Shown here: positions 32,550-43,890 of the stretch, piece by piece
Numbering within the stretch: position 1 is the stretch's first letter
How the letters are laid out: every line of letters starts with the position of its first letter
From: Pegea sp. RAD2-039
Lineage: Eukaryota; Chordata; Thaliacea; Salpida; Salpidae
DNA: 64,000 nucleotides
NCBI GenBank assembly: GCA_034620365.1
Contig: JAQGEQ010000213.1
Location: 248,001-312,000 of the forward strand
Direction: 5' to 3'
Notes under the pieces: generated by a model
Seen by the model: the letters and a program-made list of their open reading frames with translations, nothing else
Told to the model about the DNA's origin: nothing
The model's database searches: none
Made by a program: the position numbers and the translations under genes

Positions 32550-35500
32550 ATGAACTTGGCATACATTAAAACTGCCATTAGTCATGACATTTCCATGTTG
32601 GGTTATCAAAGACCTTTGATGGGTAGTAAAGACTGGGTTGTATGTTTTTTATATTCATTTTATATGATTGCTTTTAAAATATTCTAGTATATTTATGTAT
32701 CTAATTGATTTATTATTTCATTAATGTAATTCTTGATGTGATTGGTACTATTTTGGTATAAACCTTAACATAAGTAGAACAATACCAATAAAATATGTCA
32801 TTTAGATTAAGTTTTTAAAAATTGATTATTTTATGTAGGATAACTCTATAGCCTTAAAAAGTCCTTTTGATTTGAAGAAACTCCGAAATTACAAACTGTT
32901 ACCTCTCAGTAATTTGTTACAAATTCCTAATCTAGAAAAACGGTATGCTCATAAATTGGAAGACTTTATTTTATATTTTAGATCTTTCTCTTAATTGTTT
33001 TGTTAACTTTATTTTAGCATGTTCAAGATTTATTGATATTATTCTACAGAAATAGTTTAAGTAAACTTTCGTATTACTTGTATATCACTACCTCAAAAAG
33101 GCATCTTAAGTATCCAAATGAAAGTGACATTAAAAAGACTACTCTTTCGAATGATAGGTTTGTAGCAGTATGTAAGATAAATAGTGATAATTGAAAACTA
33201 TTGTTAGAGTTTTAGATGCTATACAACAGATTGTAACCTCTGAAAAGATTGAAAATCAAGATAAATTGAGGGCAGGACTGAAAGAAAAAGCTTCTAATAT
33301 GTTGAATGAGATGTTTGCTACTGTCACTTCTAGCTGTATAAGGTTTTTTTTGTCTTATTTTATTAATGTTCTAAGAATTTAGTGTAGCAGTCATTAGTGT
33401 GCTTCTTTATCTATTAGACTATTACAAGAGCCAAGACTCATTTGAGAACCTTTAAAATTAAAACTTGGATATAGTTTAATAAGACTATTTTTAGTTTATT
33501 TATTTAATGTTGTTTTCTAGGCAGCAAAAATAATTCATTTTTAATATTCTTGTTCTTGTTTGATTTTCAAAGCTGGTTATTATTCACAATTGTTCAGGTT
33601 TTGTGGATGGTTATTTTTGACTTTATTAAGACAACTTTGTGCTTCTGTGGCAGTTCATCAAGGTCAACTAGAAATTATTAAGGAAATATTAAAGGTTAAA
33701 AATAAATAATTGTACATTTTACATACCCAAAAGGTCATTTTGATCCTGCAAATAAATTTCAATTTGTTTTTCTATTGAAGTAAATATTTTGTATTTATTG
33801 ATATCAAAACATTTAGGCAACTTCTGTTGATATTAATCATTTGTTTGTAATATATAGAGAGAACAAGCTGTTATTCTATTACCTCTACATTATAGTCATT
33901 TTGATTACATCTTGCTTTCACTTTTGATGTATACTAACCAAATGAAAGCACCATTTGTTGCGACTGGTAACAACCTTAACTTACCAATTTTCAGGTAAAA
34001 TTTAGCTAAAATATGCTGAAAATTGATATTTTCGATTTTAGTTATGTGATGAAGAGGGTAGGTGGATTTTTTATTAAAAGGAAGATTGATAAAGGAAAAG
34101 AGAAAGATCTTTTATATAGATCAGTTTTACATTCTGTAAGTTGATGACTTTTCTGTTAATTTAATCATTAATTGATGGGAGGATTTTTGTAGTATGTAAC
34201 CGAATTGTTGAAAAGTTCACAATTACTGGAAGTTTATATCGGTTAGTTTCACATCTTTTGAGATTTTTTATTTGAAAAGCAAAATCTTCTAGTTTTTAAC
34301 TTTTTGAAAAAGTTCTATTTTAATTATTTGACCCAAAAATTAGTTTCAAAAGTTCTCAATTACAGAAGGAACTCGAAGCCGAGGAGGGACTCCTAACTCT
34401 CCTAAAACAGGAATCTTATCGATTGTCGTTGATGCGATTAATGAAGTTTCTGATATTGTGGTCGTCCCTGTTTGTATATCTTATGAAAAACTTATTGATG
34501 GTCCTTTTCAAAGTGAATTAATGGTTAGTGAATATCAAAAACAAAAAAAATCTAGAAACTTTATTTTGCTCATTTCATTCAGGGGAACAAAAAAGAGCCT
34601 GAAACGTTCTTTAGAACAATTCGAACAACTATAAGTATCCTGCGAGGCTATTATGGTCATATAAGAGTTAATTTTGGGCGTCCAAGATCTTTAAAGGTTT
34701 TTGCTAAAAAATTATAAGTTGAATTGCAAAGTGGCCAAGTTTTGGTTTGCAGGACACCATATTAGAATTAAAAAACTGTCCCAACTTGCCATTCAAGGAC
34801 GGAATATTGGAACAAGAAGTAGAGCTCAAAGTAGTTTAGATATTTAACTTTTATGATCAGTTACAAATGGTTGCTACAGGAATTGTCAGGTCCTGAGCAA
34901 AGTTTTGAAGCTGTCAACACAAGTTTAGTTCCTCAAAATCCAACTGGAAACAAGTTTGACGCAAACCGAGTTTTAGTCTCGTTGTTAGCCGAACATCTTG
35001 TTTATAGTTAGTACTTTTAATTAATCTAGCAAAAAGACAAATTTGTAAAGCTTGCAAAAAATATTTTTAAATTTTACAAAACGTCTGATTCAATGCTTAG
35101 GAAGCTTGATGAGCAGATCTTATATGTCAACAAATCTTCTCTCTTTCCTCTTACTTCATCACTTTCGTAGAGGAGTAATGTTACCGGTACTATTAGCTTC
35201 TTTCAAGAAACTAATCGAAAATTTATTGAAAAGAAATTGGGAGATTGGATTTTCAGGTTTGTTTCAAATAAGGCAGCTAATTATCGTTCTTTAAATAATT
35301 TTCAAACCATATTTCGCTTGATGTATGATCAGGCGATTTTACTGAAGTGATTTTTCATGCTGTAAACCTTTTCGGATGTGACCTAGTTGAGGTTACTTAT
35401 ATGAAATCCAAAGGTTTGATGTTGAAGAATAATAAAGGTGATTACGATTATCACTAATCGGTTAGTAATTGGTTACCATTTTATTAGAAAAATTCAAATT

Positions 35501-36739
35501 GAAGAAAAAATTTGGGAGTAAATTTAATGAAGATGCTTCAGGCGATAGTTACTTCAATATATTAGATATTTCTAAAAGGTAAGTTGAAGTTGAACTTTTA
35601 ATTTGTTTCAAAGCGTTTTGTTTTTAGTGATGGAAGTACTAACAGAAGTACTAAGAACAAGGATTTTCTCATAAAACCAAACTTAGAACCTCCATTTGTA
35701 TTTGAGCTTGCGTATTATGCTAATTCTTTAGTGCCAGTTTATGCAATGGAGTCTTTGGCAGGTTTGTTTAAGTTGCTGAATAACTATAACTTCATTAATT
35801 TTCTAATTTTGTAGCTCTCTCTGTTGGCGCTGTTTTAAAATGTAAATTTTCCGAGATTGAATTGGAGTTTGCTTGTATGGAAAAAGAATTTGAGATGCAA
35901 ATTACAACAGAACAATTACCTTCTGCCATGTTAAAAAGTTTCTCCAAACAACAATTAATTGACAAAATCCTAAATTTATCGAACATATTACGTTATGATC
36001 TTATCTTATGCGATGTAAGTATTGCTAGATCACAAAATGTAATTGGATTTTGAAACTTTTGTATAAATCGAAAGGTGACTGAAAGTTTAGAAGTTTGTGC
36101 TACGCTGGCAGTTGAGAAACTTCTTCAAGAGGATCTTCTCATTAACAATACAATTTATCAAAATAGGCAGTACCTAAATGCCTATAGTAACTTTTGTTGG
36201 GAAGAAACCAAAGATTCAGCTGAAGACTGTTTGCAAGTGATAAAAATCTGACGGTCATTATGTATATCCACTAATTTCAGTGATTTTAGGTAAACTTCAA
36301 TCATATTCATGATTTTGTTGCAAAGCAATCAATTCTTGGACCATTTATAGAAGGTTACTTAGTAGCAGCGTTACAACTGCCTTCTTTGCTCGATACACCT
36401 TTACTAGAGACGCAGTTGAAGTCGCAAGTTGTAAAAGTAGCTCTTGAAAGAGTTTCAAATAATCTTGCTATTAGGCGTAAGTATTAATGAGATTAAAATC
36501 AATCAATTGTATAAAACAATTTGATTAATGTTAGCTGAAAAGCACCTAATTTCAGTTTTTGTTTGTCAGCGGAAAGCGCATCTTCTGATATTATTCGGAG
36601 AGCCTTGTACAGCTTTGAAGAAAATGAGATTATTTCTCGTTGTGTTGATAATACTCAGATGTTGCAGTTGACTGAAAAATATAATGATATAAATGTAATA
36701 CTTGACTATATTTCAGATATATCACAATATCAAATGTAG
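32550..36739 (+). CDS. GPAM: Mitochondrial-type glycerol-3-phosphate acyltransferase (GPAT1/2)
   Basis: Acylates glycerol-3-phosphate to lysophosphatidate at the outer mitochondrial membrane, the first step of glycerolipid synthesis. Twenty exons: 32550-32639, 32839-32942, 33050-33157, 33208-33342, 33598-33694, 33858-33994, 34042-34135, 34193-34241, 34366-34523, 34583-34696, 34753-34830, 34880-35006, 35101-35256, 35333-35437, 35488-35578, 35628-35761, 35815-36014, 36075-36236, 36290-36476, 36570-36739. These give 831 residues, against about 828 in human GPAM, with every phase consistent. PlsB motif I (HX4D) is HYSHFD at about 189-194. Motif II is GGFFIKRKID, motif III EGTRSRGG at about 272, and motif IV VVPVCISYEKLIDG. 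The later block MSTNLLSFLLLHHFRRG, then WEIGFSG, matches GPAM rather than the peroxisomal GNPAT. Introns are 47-255 bases. The acceptors before 33858 and 36075 are weak, but the frame requires them. Confidence 0.93.
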
Positions 36740-38424
36740 ATTTTCCTTATTTAACAGTATCTTGAAATTGGCAACATTTATTTAAGTATAATTTATCAGT
36801 TTTCTGATTAGTGCCGAAAAACAAATTTTCTTTCTTTATATTTTTCAATGTTGCTTTTTCGGCAGAACTTTCTTTCCTACTTTTTACTTGTGTGTTCAGC
36901 AATAAATTAAATTATAACTTGTTTGGTTTATCTTTTGAATTGTTTGTAGAAAATCAGCTTTTTCAAACACTTGCTTTTGAAAATATTCCTTAATAGTAAT
37001 TGATAATTTAGTTTTTAGGAATACTTCTGCTAAAGGTGATCAATAAAAACTGCTTAATCCTAATATTTCATAATCCTCAAATAAAGGTTTGAAAAATAAG
37101 TTTTCCAAAGATATGTTTCAAAGTGGTTATAATTTGATCAAATTACTTTGTCGTTAAAGTCATTAAAACATTAACAATTTATTTACCATTGTCTAGAAGG
37201 AAAGTCTGTAAATTTTTCTACTGCTATAAGTCTTGAAGAGACATCTTGAAAAATTAAACTTTTAGTGGAACTTAAAAGAAACATTACTTTGACATTTAAA
37301 AGTAATTTGTTATAAACAAATTTAACTTTTGATAGTTTTAAATTAAATAATAAAAGCTTATTTCAGATGTTCATTCAGTTAAAGCTTTTGTGCTTTAAAA
37401 CTGGTCACCAATTTGTAAATATTAACAAAACTCTTTATTATGCACATTTTGACTTTTTATTAAAATGGAACTAAGCCTACATTTTCTACGGTTTGAGTTC
37501 ACTACTCCATGTGCTACTTAATGATATTAATTTAGTTTGTAAATTATAGATTTTTGCCATTAAAAGTATTATTCAAATCGGTTACTGATAAGTATTAAAA
37601 TTTTTCATTTACTTAAAACATTTTGCTGGTTCTATTTTTTAGATTTTATTCATTACTTGTGATTTACTAGTTGAATTGCTATTTTTTTTATTAGTTTTGT
37701 TTTAAATGCAAAAAAATCAGTAATTTAAATTATTAGAAATAAAATATTTAATTTCAATAAGATTTTAAAATTATTTAAGCTTTTTATAAATATTTTATCA
37801 GCTATTAGCATCAAATTTTATTAATTATTTGTCCACTTAATAAAACTATTTTTTATAATAGTTTTTGTTTTTATGAGTTTAAAGCATATTTTTAATAAAA
37901 ATAAGTTTCATTTATTTAATAATATTTTTTTATATATATTTGCATTAATTTTTATTTAAGTGATCTTTTTAACTTTATGATTTCTTTTTTTTACATATGA
38001 AATATTTGTATGAAAAATAACTATTGATAATTAGCATTGACTAATCCATAGTTTTTAAAAAAGATATCAAATAATTTACTTTTTAATCCTATATTTTTAT
38101 AAAGATGCTTATTTTGAAGAAAATCCATAACAAATATACTTTATCTTTATTACTAATTCTAACAAAAAACAATAAATTTTTATATAATTTATAAAGTTTT
38201 GATTAATTATAAGTTTTTTTTTATAAAATATGCTGAATACTTTTGTATCTACATAATAGATACATAATCTGTATATATATAATATACATGACTAGTATAG
38301 TTTATTAAAAGTAATTAAAAATATTTTTTAAATAAACTTTTATAAATATTATTTAATATCAAACTTTATCAAAAGATTTTGTAAAAATTTTAAACTATTT
38401 TTAGTAAACTTTGCTTGACAAAAA
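36740..38424. other. Intergenic, no gene seen
   Basis: About 1.7 kb of extremely AT-rich sequence between GPAM and GRWD1. It presumably holds the GRWD1 promoter. I see nothing recognisable. Confidence 0.55.
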
Positions 38425-39729
38425 ATGGCTGACAAAGAAATTACAAATAATGATGATGATGAATATTCTGAAATGGAAGATGAAACTGAAGATGAAGAAA
38501 AAACTAAAGTTTATCTTCCTACATACGGAATAGGTGAAGATGAAGAAATGATTCATGATGAATCTGCTTATATCTTTTATCATCATGCCACTACTGGATC
38601 ACCTTGTTTAAGTTTTAGTCTCATTGATGATGGATTTGTACCAAAAAGTAAGGATTATCCAATTAGCATGAATGTAATTGCTGGCTCTCAATCTTCAAGT
38701 AACAATCACATGATTTCAATGAAAATGAGCAACTTAAAAAAAACTTTGAAAGAAAAAGATGATGAAGACTCAGAAGATAGTAGCAGTGATGAAGAAGAAG
38801 ATGAAGATATGAAACCAATTTTAGAATGTGCATTAAGACAGCACAAAGGAGGGGTCAATAGAATTCGATACACACAGATTGATAGAAAACCTTTAGCTGC
38901 TACGTGGTCTGAACATGGTTCAGTAAATATTTGGGATTTAGATCATCAATTGAGAGCTCTGAAAAATAGTTCTTCATTAAGTGCTTATAAACAGAACAAA
39001 CAAATGCGTTGTGCACCACCAGTTTATTGTTTCTCTGGTTATATGACGGAAGGTTTTGCTATGGACTGGTCACCAAATACTCAAAATAAAGGTTATTTAT
39101 TAACTGGTGATTGTAAAAATCAAATCTTTTTGTTGAAGCCAACTGAAGTAGGCTGGAGTGTTGATCAGACACCATTTGCGGGTCACACAGGCAGTGTAGA
39201 GGACATTCAGTGGTATCCAAATGAGGCAAATGTCTTTGCTTCTTGTTCTGTTGATGCATCTATCAGAATTTGGGACATTAGAACAAAAAAACATCAAAAA
39301 ATAATCACGAAAGCTCATGATTCAGATATCAATGTGATGAGTTGGAATGATAAAGATACATTTATAGCAACTGGTGGTGATGATGGTATGATCAAAATAT
39401 GGGATATTCGTCAATTTTCTAACTCTAGTGGCCCACAAGCCATAGCAACTTTCAAGCACCATACTGCACCTATTACTTCTATTGAATGGAATCCAAATGA
39501 TAGAAGTGTATTTGCAGCTTCCGGAGCTGATGATCAGTTAACTATTTGGGACTTAGCTGTTGAAAAAGATGACACAGCTAATGACATCGAAGATGTCCCT
39601 CCCCAGCTTTTGTTTATTCATCAAGGACAACATGATATTAAAGAGTTGCACTGGCATAAGCAATACCCTGGAGTTATTGTCAGTACAGCTTTAGATGGGT
39701 TCAATGTGTTTAAAACTATTAGTGTTTAA
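38425..39729 (+). CDS. GRWD1: Glutamate-rich WD-repeat protein 1 (GRWD1/Rrb1)
   Basis: Histone- and ribosomal-protein-binding WD40 chaperone involved in ribosome assembly (Rrb1 of yeast chaperones Rpl3) and licensing. Uninterrupted frame of 434 codons, close to human (446). The N-terminal 25 residues are acidic. Next comes the histone-binding-protein N-terminal domain typical of this family and of RBBP4/7: YLPTYGIGEDEEMIHDESAY, then SPCLSFSLIDDG. A second Glu/Asp-rich stretch (DDEDSEDSSSDEEEDED) follows at about 112-130. Seven WD repeats follow, with clear units such as FAGHTGSVEDIQWYPNEANV, IRIWDIRTKKHQK, IKIWDIRQFS and LTIWDL. The C-terminus HDIKELHWHKQYPGVIVSTALDGFNVFKT is highly typical of GRWD1. 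No odd features. Confidence 0.96.
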   Translation: MADKEITNNDDDEYSEMEDETEDEEKTKVYLPTYGIGEDEEMIHDESAYIFYHHATTGSPCLSFSLIDDGFVPKSKDYPISMNVIAGSQSSSNNHMISMKMSNLKKTLKEKDDEDSEDSSSDEEEDEDMKPILECALRQHKGGVNRIRYTQIDRKPLAATWSEHGSVNIWDLDHQLRALKNSSSLSAYKQNKQMRCAPPVYCFSGYMTEGFAMDWSPNTQNKGYLLTGDCKNQIFLLKPTEVGWSVDQTPFAGHTGSVEDIQWYPNEANVFASCSVDASIRIWDIRTKKHQKIITKAHDSDINVMSWNDKDTFIATGGDDGMIKIWDIRQFSNSSGPQAIATFKHHTAPITSIEWNPNDRSVFAASGADDQLTIWDLAVEKDDTANDIEDVPPQLLFIHQGQHDIKELHWHKQYPGVIVSTALDGFNVFKTISV

Positions 39730-42700
39730 ATTTAATTAGTATAACTCTTACTAATAGAATAGTTTGGAAGATTTTATACAATAAATCAGCTGACTATTTT
39801 TTGTTGTATCTCATTTCTGATTATATCATAAACAAACTAGTTAGGTTACTACTATTTATTTTCTATTTCTACATTCCAAAAAATGATTTTATCAAATAAA
39901 CAGAATAAATTATTAAATAAAATTTCAAATTGGTAATTTATTAGATTTTCAAGTCAATTCAAGATTTTGTTTAATTTCGTTAAAAGGTTTATTGTTTTAA
40001 AACTTGCAAAAAATAATAACTTAAAATCTTTTACAATAATTTTTATGAAATATAATTTCCATTGTGTAATTCTTAATAAAACAAAAATTTCGTTTACAAT
40101 TTGTGTGAACGATTTTACTTAGGTGGCATTTGCTTTGAATTAAAAAGAAAATACTAAATGTAAACAGATGTACTCCGTGATTCTATTTTAGAATTTTACA
40201 ACATATATAAGATTTAATGTTTTGGCTGAGACTTGTAGGGTGGATACAATAAATTTTATTATAGTGGACTACATCATGCGATAAACTACCTTTAAATCCA
40301 CTACTCGATGACTGGGACATAAAATTAACAAATTGTAAAAAGAATTTATCGCTTTAATCCCATAGCCTTTGCTTGTCCCGGTGCAACTGGAAGATAGTGG
40401 GACTACTTACCTATAGTTTGAAAGGATACTTTCTGCGCTTGTTAGTTCTTGGCATAATATAAAGCAGCATGCAGGTACCTTGGACAACATTGTGAGGTCT
40501 GAACTCATGCTTTCAAAGGATTATTAGTTAATCGATAGTAAGAGCATAATGAAGTGATGTTAATTTTGCTTGAGGCTATAAAAACATGATATGACAGAAA
40601 TTGCTTCGTACCAATCAAAATATTCGCAATATGACAATAAGATATTTTCGAAGTCGTTATGATTGTCAACAGAATTAAATAATTGTTAACATTAGATATA
40701 GGAAGTAAACTGGTTTATATACTTAATTATCAAAATATTTAGCTAAACTAGTAAGTAAGTTTTACGAAAATTTGCATTAATTTTCAGAGAACTACTTTTA
40801 AAAGTATAATTATATAGGCAAAGTTTTATTTATGTTTATTCAACCTTTGCATGTAAACTTCTTAATTGATTTCTTACTTTAAAGATTTGGTAATAATATG
40901 AAGAAAGCCTTAAAATTATAATGTATTTGCAGAAATTGCCATTAGAGACCATTTTTTAAAGTATTATCAATAATATTTTTATTTTAGAAATATCTGTATT
41001 TTCAAATAGTTTCAAGTTAATCTTTATCGTATTTATCAATTTATTTTTATTTGGTTTTAATTTAATTCTATCTCATTTTAATTAAACTTTTTTTCATAAG
41101 GTATTAACTATAATTATTTTGTAAATAGTAGTACTTTAATTTTGTATAAATTAATGTTTTTAAGAGTCTGTTGTTTCAAATTAATTCACTAAAATGGTAA
41201 GTAATAAGTCTCATCCGACATTACCAAATGTATTTACTCTTCAGTATTTTAGATGTACAATGAGATTAAAAGAAAACTCAGACGTTAAAAAGTAATAAAT
41301 TCTATACTAGAAAACTTCTTGATGACAGCACTTAAGAAAGTAGTTATTCTACAAAAACGATTGCTTTTGGTTGATTTTCAACCTTGTTGCTCTGGCAAAA
41401 AACAGCTTTAAATTATAAATAATTGTTTCAAACATAAAATAGCTTTTCGAAAGAAAAAACTCCCCTAAATTGTTTTACAAATAGATAGACATAGAATAAA
41501 CTAAATAAGTGTAATTTGATAATTTTTCTAGATAATTACAATTTCTAAAGTAGATTTTATTAATTATTGAAAGTTGTTGTATTTAGTCTTTAAACTTACA
41601 AATTACTATCATTTTTAACCACCCTTTAATCGTTTCATATTTTAAGTTTTAAACTTTGAAGATTTCTACAAAATTGTCCTTTTAAAAAACAAAAATTGAA
41701 GTTTTTGACGTTTATAAAGATTTTTCACTATGGTTTAAATCTCTTTATTTGTAGATTCTTTGAAAGATTTTTAAAAAAGTTTTCGATTTCCTAATTGATC
41801 AGAAACAGAGGAATGTCTGTCAAAGTTCAAACTTTTACGGCGATGTTTTTTACAATATTATATTTCTGCGTTTTCAAACCTTTCTAAAATTAAACTCCAA
41901 AAAATCTTCTGTTGTGACTTGTACAATTTGAAAATCACTTAAGCAACTAACCAAAGTTTGTTTATTGGTTGCAATTATAAAGTTGGAATCAAAAAAACTT
42001 CTCAGCATTTATATTAGTTTAATTTTCAAAACTTTTTTTACACAGAACATTTTCTTATTAATTAAAGGTACAAGTTATGTTTGATAAAAACTATTTAAAG
42101 CAATTTACAATTAAATTTAGTAACCAGTTTAATTCTACATTTATTTGGTTTTTGAGTCAGAAATGAAAGTTACATAATGTCTGTATTAGCTTTGTTGATA
42201 GCTAATTCATATATAGTTAAACTTGATATTAGATATATCACATGATATTGTAAAACAAGTAATCTTGTTGTATCAACAAATACAATCGTTTTTAATTAAC
42301 AAAAAACACTTGGGGTACTTAAGATTTAGAATTATTTTTATCCAATTGTTAGAGTATTTACTCTTCATGAAAAAATTAAAAAAATTGTTTAGTAACAAAT
42401 TAACAAACCAAGATGTGCAAAAAATATTTGTTAGATGATATTATTATCAAGCGTTAATATAAGAAATGTCAATAAGCTTTACAATAAATTGCTTCCTGTA
42501 AACTTAACTTTGTAACAGAAATTCTCCAGCTAATTTTGACAATCGACTTTTTGCAACTAACATTTAGTGTTGCTATTTCTGTGGTAGATGAAGTCATTGT
42601 ATAAATTCAATTAGTAATTTCGGAGGTTGCAAGTTTGCTGATTTTTATTTTGAATCTTTTTCGATTAGTGAATTGTCGTATCAAATAGCTTAACAGAATT

Positions 42701-43890
42701 TTATTCAAGTTTTTGATGTATTTATTTAAAATGTCAGACATTTATGTATGAATGTTTGTGGGATTTTAAAAACCAGTGATGTCTTGACTGATCATGCAGA
42801 ACAATTATGATGACTCTGAAACTGTTTTTATTTGAAGTAAAAATTTATTTATTTAAGTATCTTTATAAAGCATTGCTTTTAAGTTTACAAAAACAGCAAA
42901 AAAAACGTTCTAAATGCAAACAATAATCTAAGAAATTAATTATTGATCTCACTTAAAATATCAACTAAACTATCAGAAAAATCCAAAAAAAAACTTTTAA
43001 TTCGTTCTAGGAGCTTGACATTTTTGTACATTTGTTTTCTTTTGAGAAAAATCTCATGATGATTTCATTTATTTCAGCTTGAATAACTCTTATATTAAAA
43101 TGTTTCAAATAGTTTTATTATTTAAAACTAATTCATCAGCTGACTTAATCTATAGAACAAACATTGTTGGTGTTTTGTTTTTTCTCAAGTTTTTTTCAGA
43201 TCTTAAATAAGTAGCAACTTTGAGTATTTCAACTTCTTCATTCAATAAAACATTTTTAAAAGCAAATGACTTCTACAGTTTATTTGAAGTAATTAAAAAC
43301 TACAACACAAAATTTTCCCAAAATATGTTTTAATTTCAAAACCGTTTTAATCTAGCAAATTTGAATATATACAAGAAGTTTCTTCACCCAGTAACAAAAC
43401 AACAAAACTCGAAAACTGTAAAATTGCAGATGATGACAGCGTGAGTGAGAAGATTTACTAGTTTTAAATTGAAAAGCCCCAAGTCAAAGATGTGTCAAGG
43501 CGAAACACAAGGCACTATTTTCTATCTACAGGAAATAACTACAATAGAATTAGAAGAAAACGACATGACTAAACAACTCACCTAAATCAACACACTATTT
43601 TATTAGGAAATTCTGTAGACATGATTAAGACAAAGCTGAGAGGCTAACCGCTGAATTACAAACACATAGAAGACACACACAAAACACAAACTATCAGATA
43701 TTTGATCAAATAGTTGATGCAAAATTTGGAATTACTGAACTTTACAAAATTAAACAAGTTGTGGTGAATGCGACTTGGCTACTACTAAGTATAAGAAACT
43801 CTTTAATTATCTATACATCCAACTACAGTCAAGAACTGTAGCAGCAGCAAGTGAAGACTAAAACAAAACAAAATATAAAAAAATGTCAAC
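39730..43890. other. Convergent intergenic region with a diverged SINE-like copy
   Basis: About 4.2 kb between the GRWD1 and DP stops, so it holds both 3' UTRs. AATAAA follows GRWD1 at about 39780. The segment 40360-40540 is related to the repeat at 22.75-23.24 kb and is listed separately. The 71-codon frame at 42223-42438 has no family resemblance. Confidence 0.55.
40360..40545. mobile_element. Diverged copy of the SINE-like repeat
   Basis: It aligns by eye with about 23060-23235. The shared GATACTTTCT core is followed in both by TAAT, GCAG, CTTGGA/CTTGAT-like blocks and then a degraded reversed B box (GAGGTCTGAACTCATGC here, GCGAGATTCGAACCCACGC there). Many substitutions and small gaps show it is old. 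I see no left half. Confidence 0.5.

Noticed and set aside
33823-33857. An exon reading straight on from GCAACTTCTG in GPAM
   Set aside because: It would put the conserved HX4D motif out of frame; the acceptor at 33857 keeps the motif and phase.
32550-36739. Peroxisomal DHAP acyltransferase (GNPAT)
   Set aside because: The 831-residue length and the C-terminal blocks match mitochondrial-type GPAT; GNPAT is shorter.
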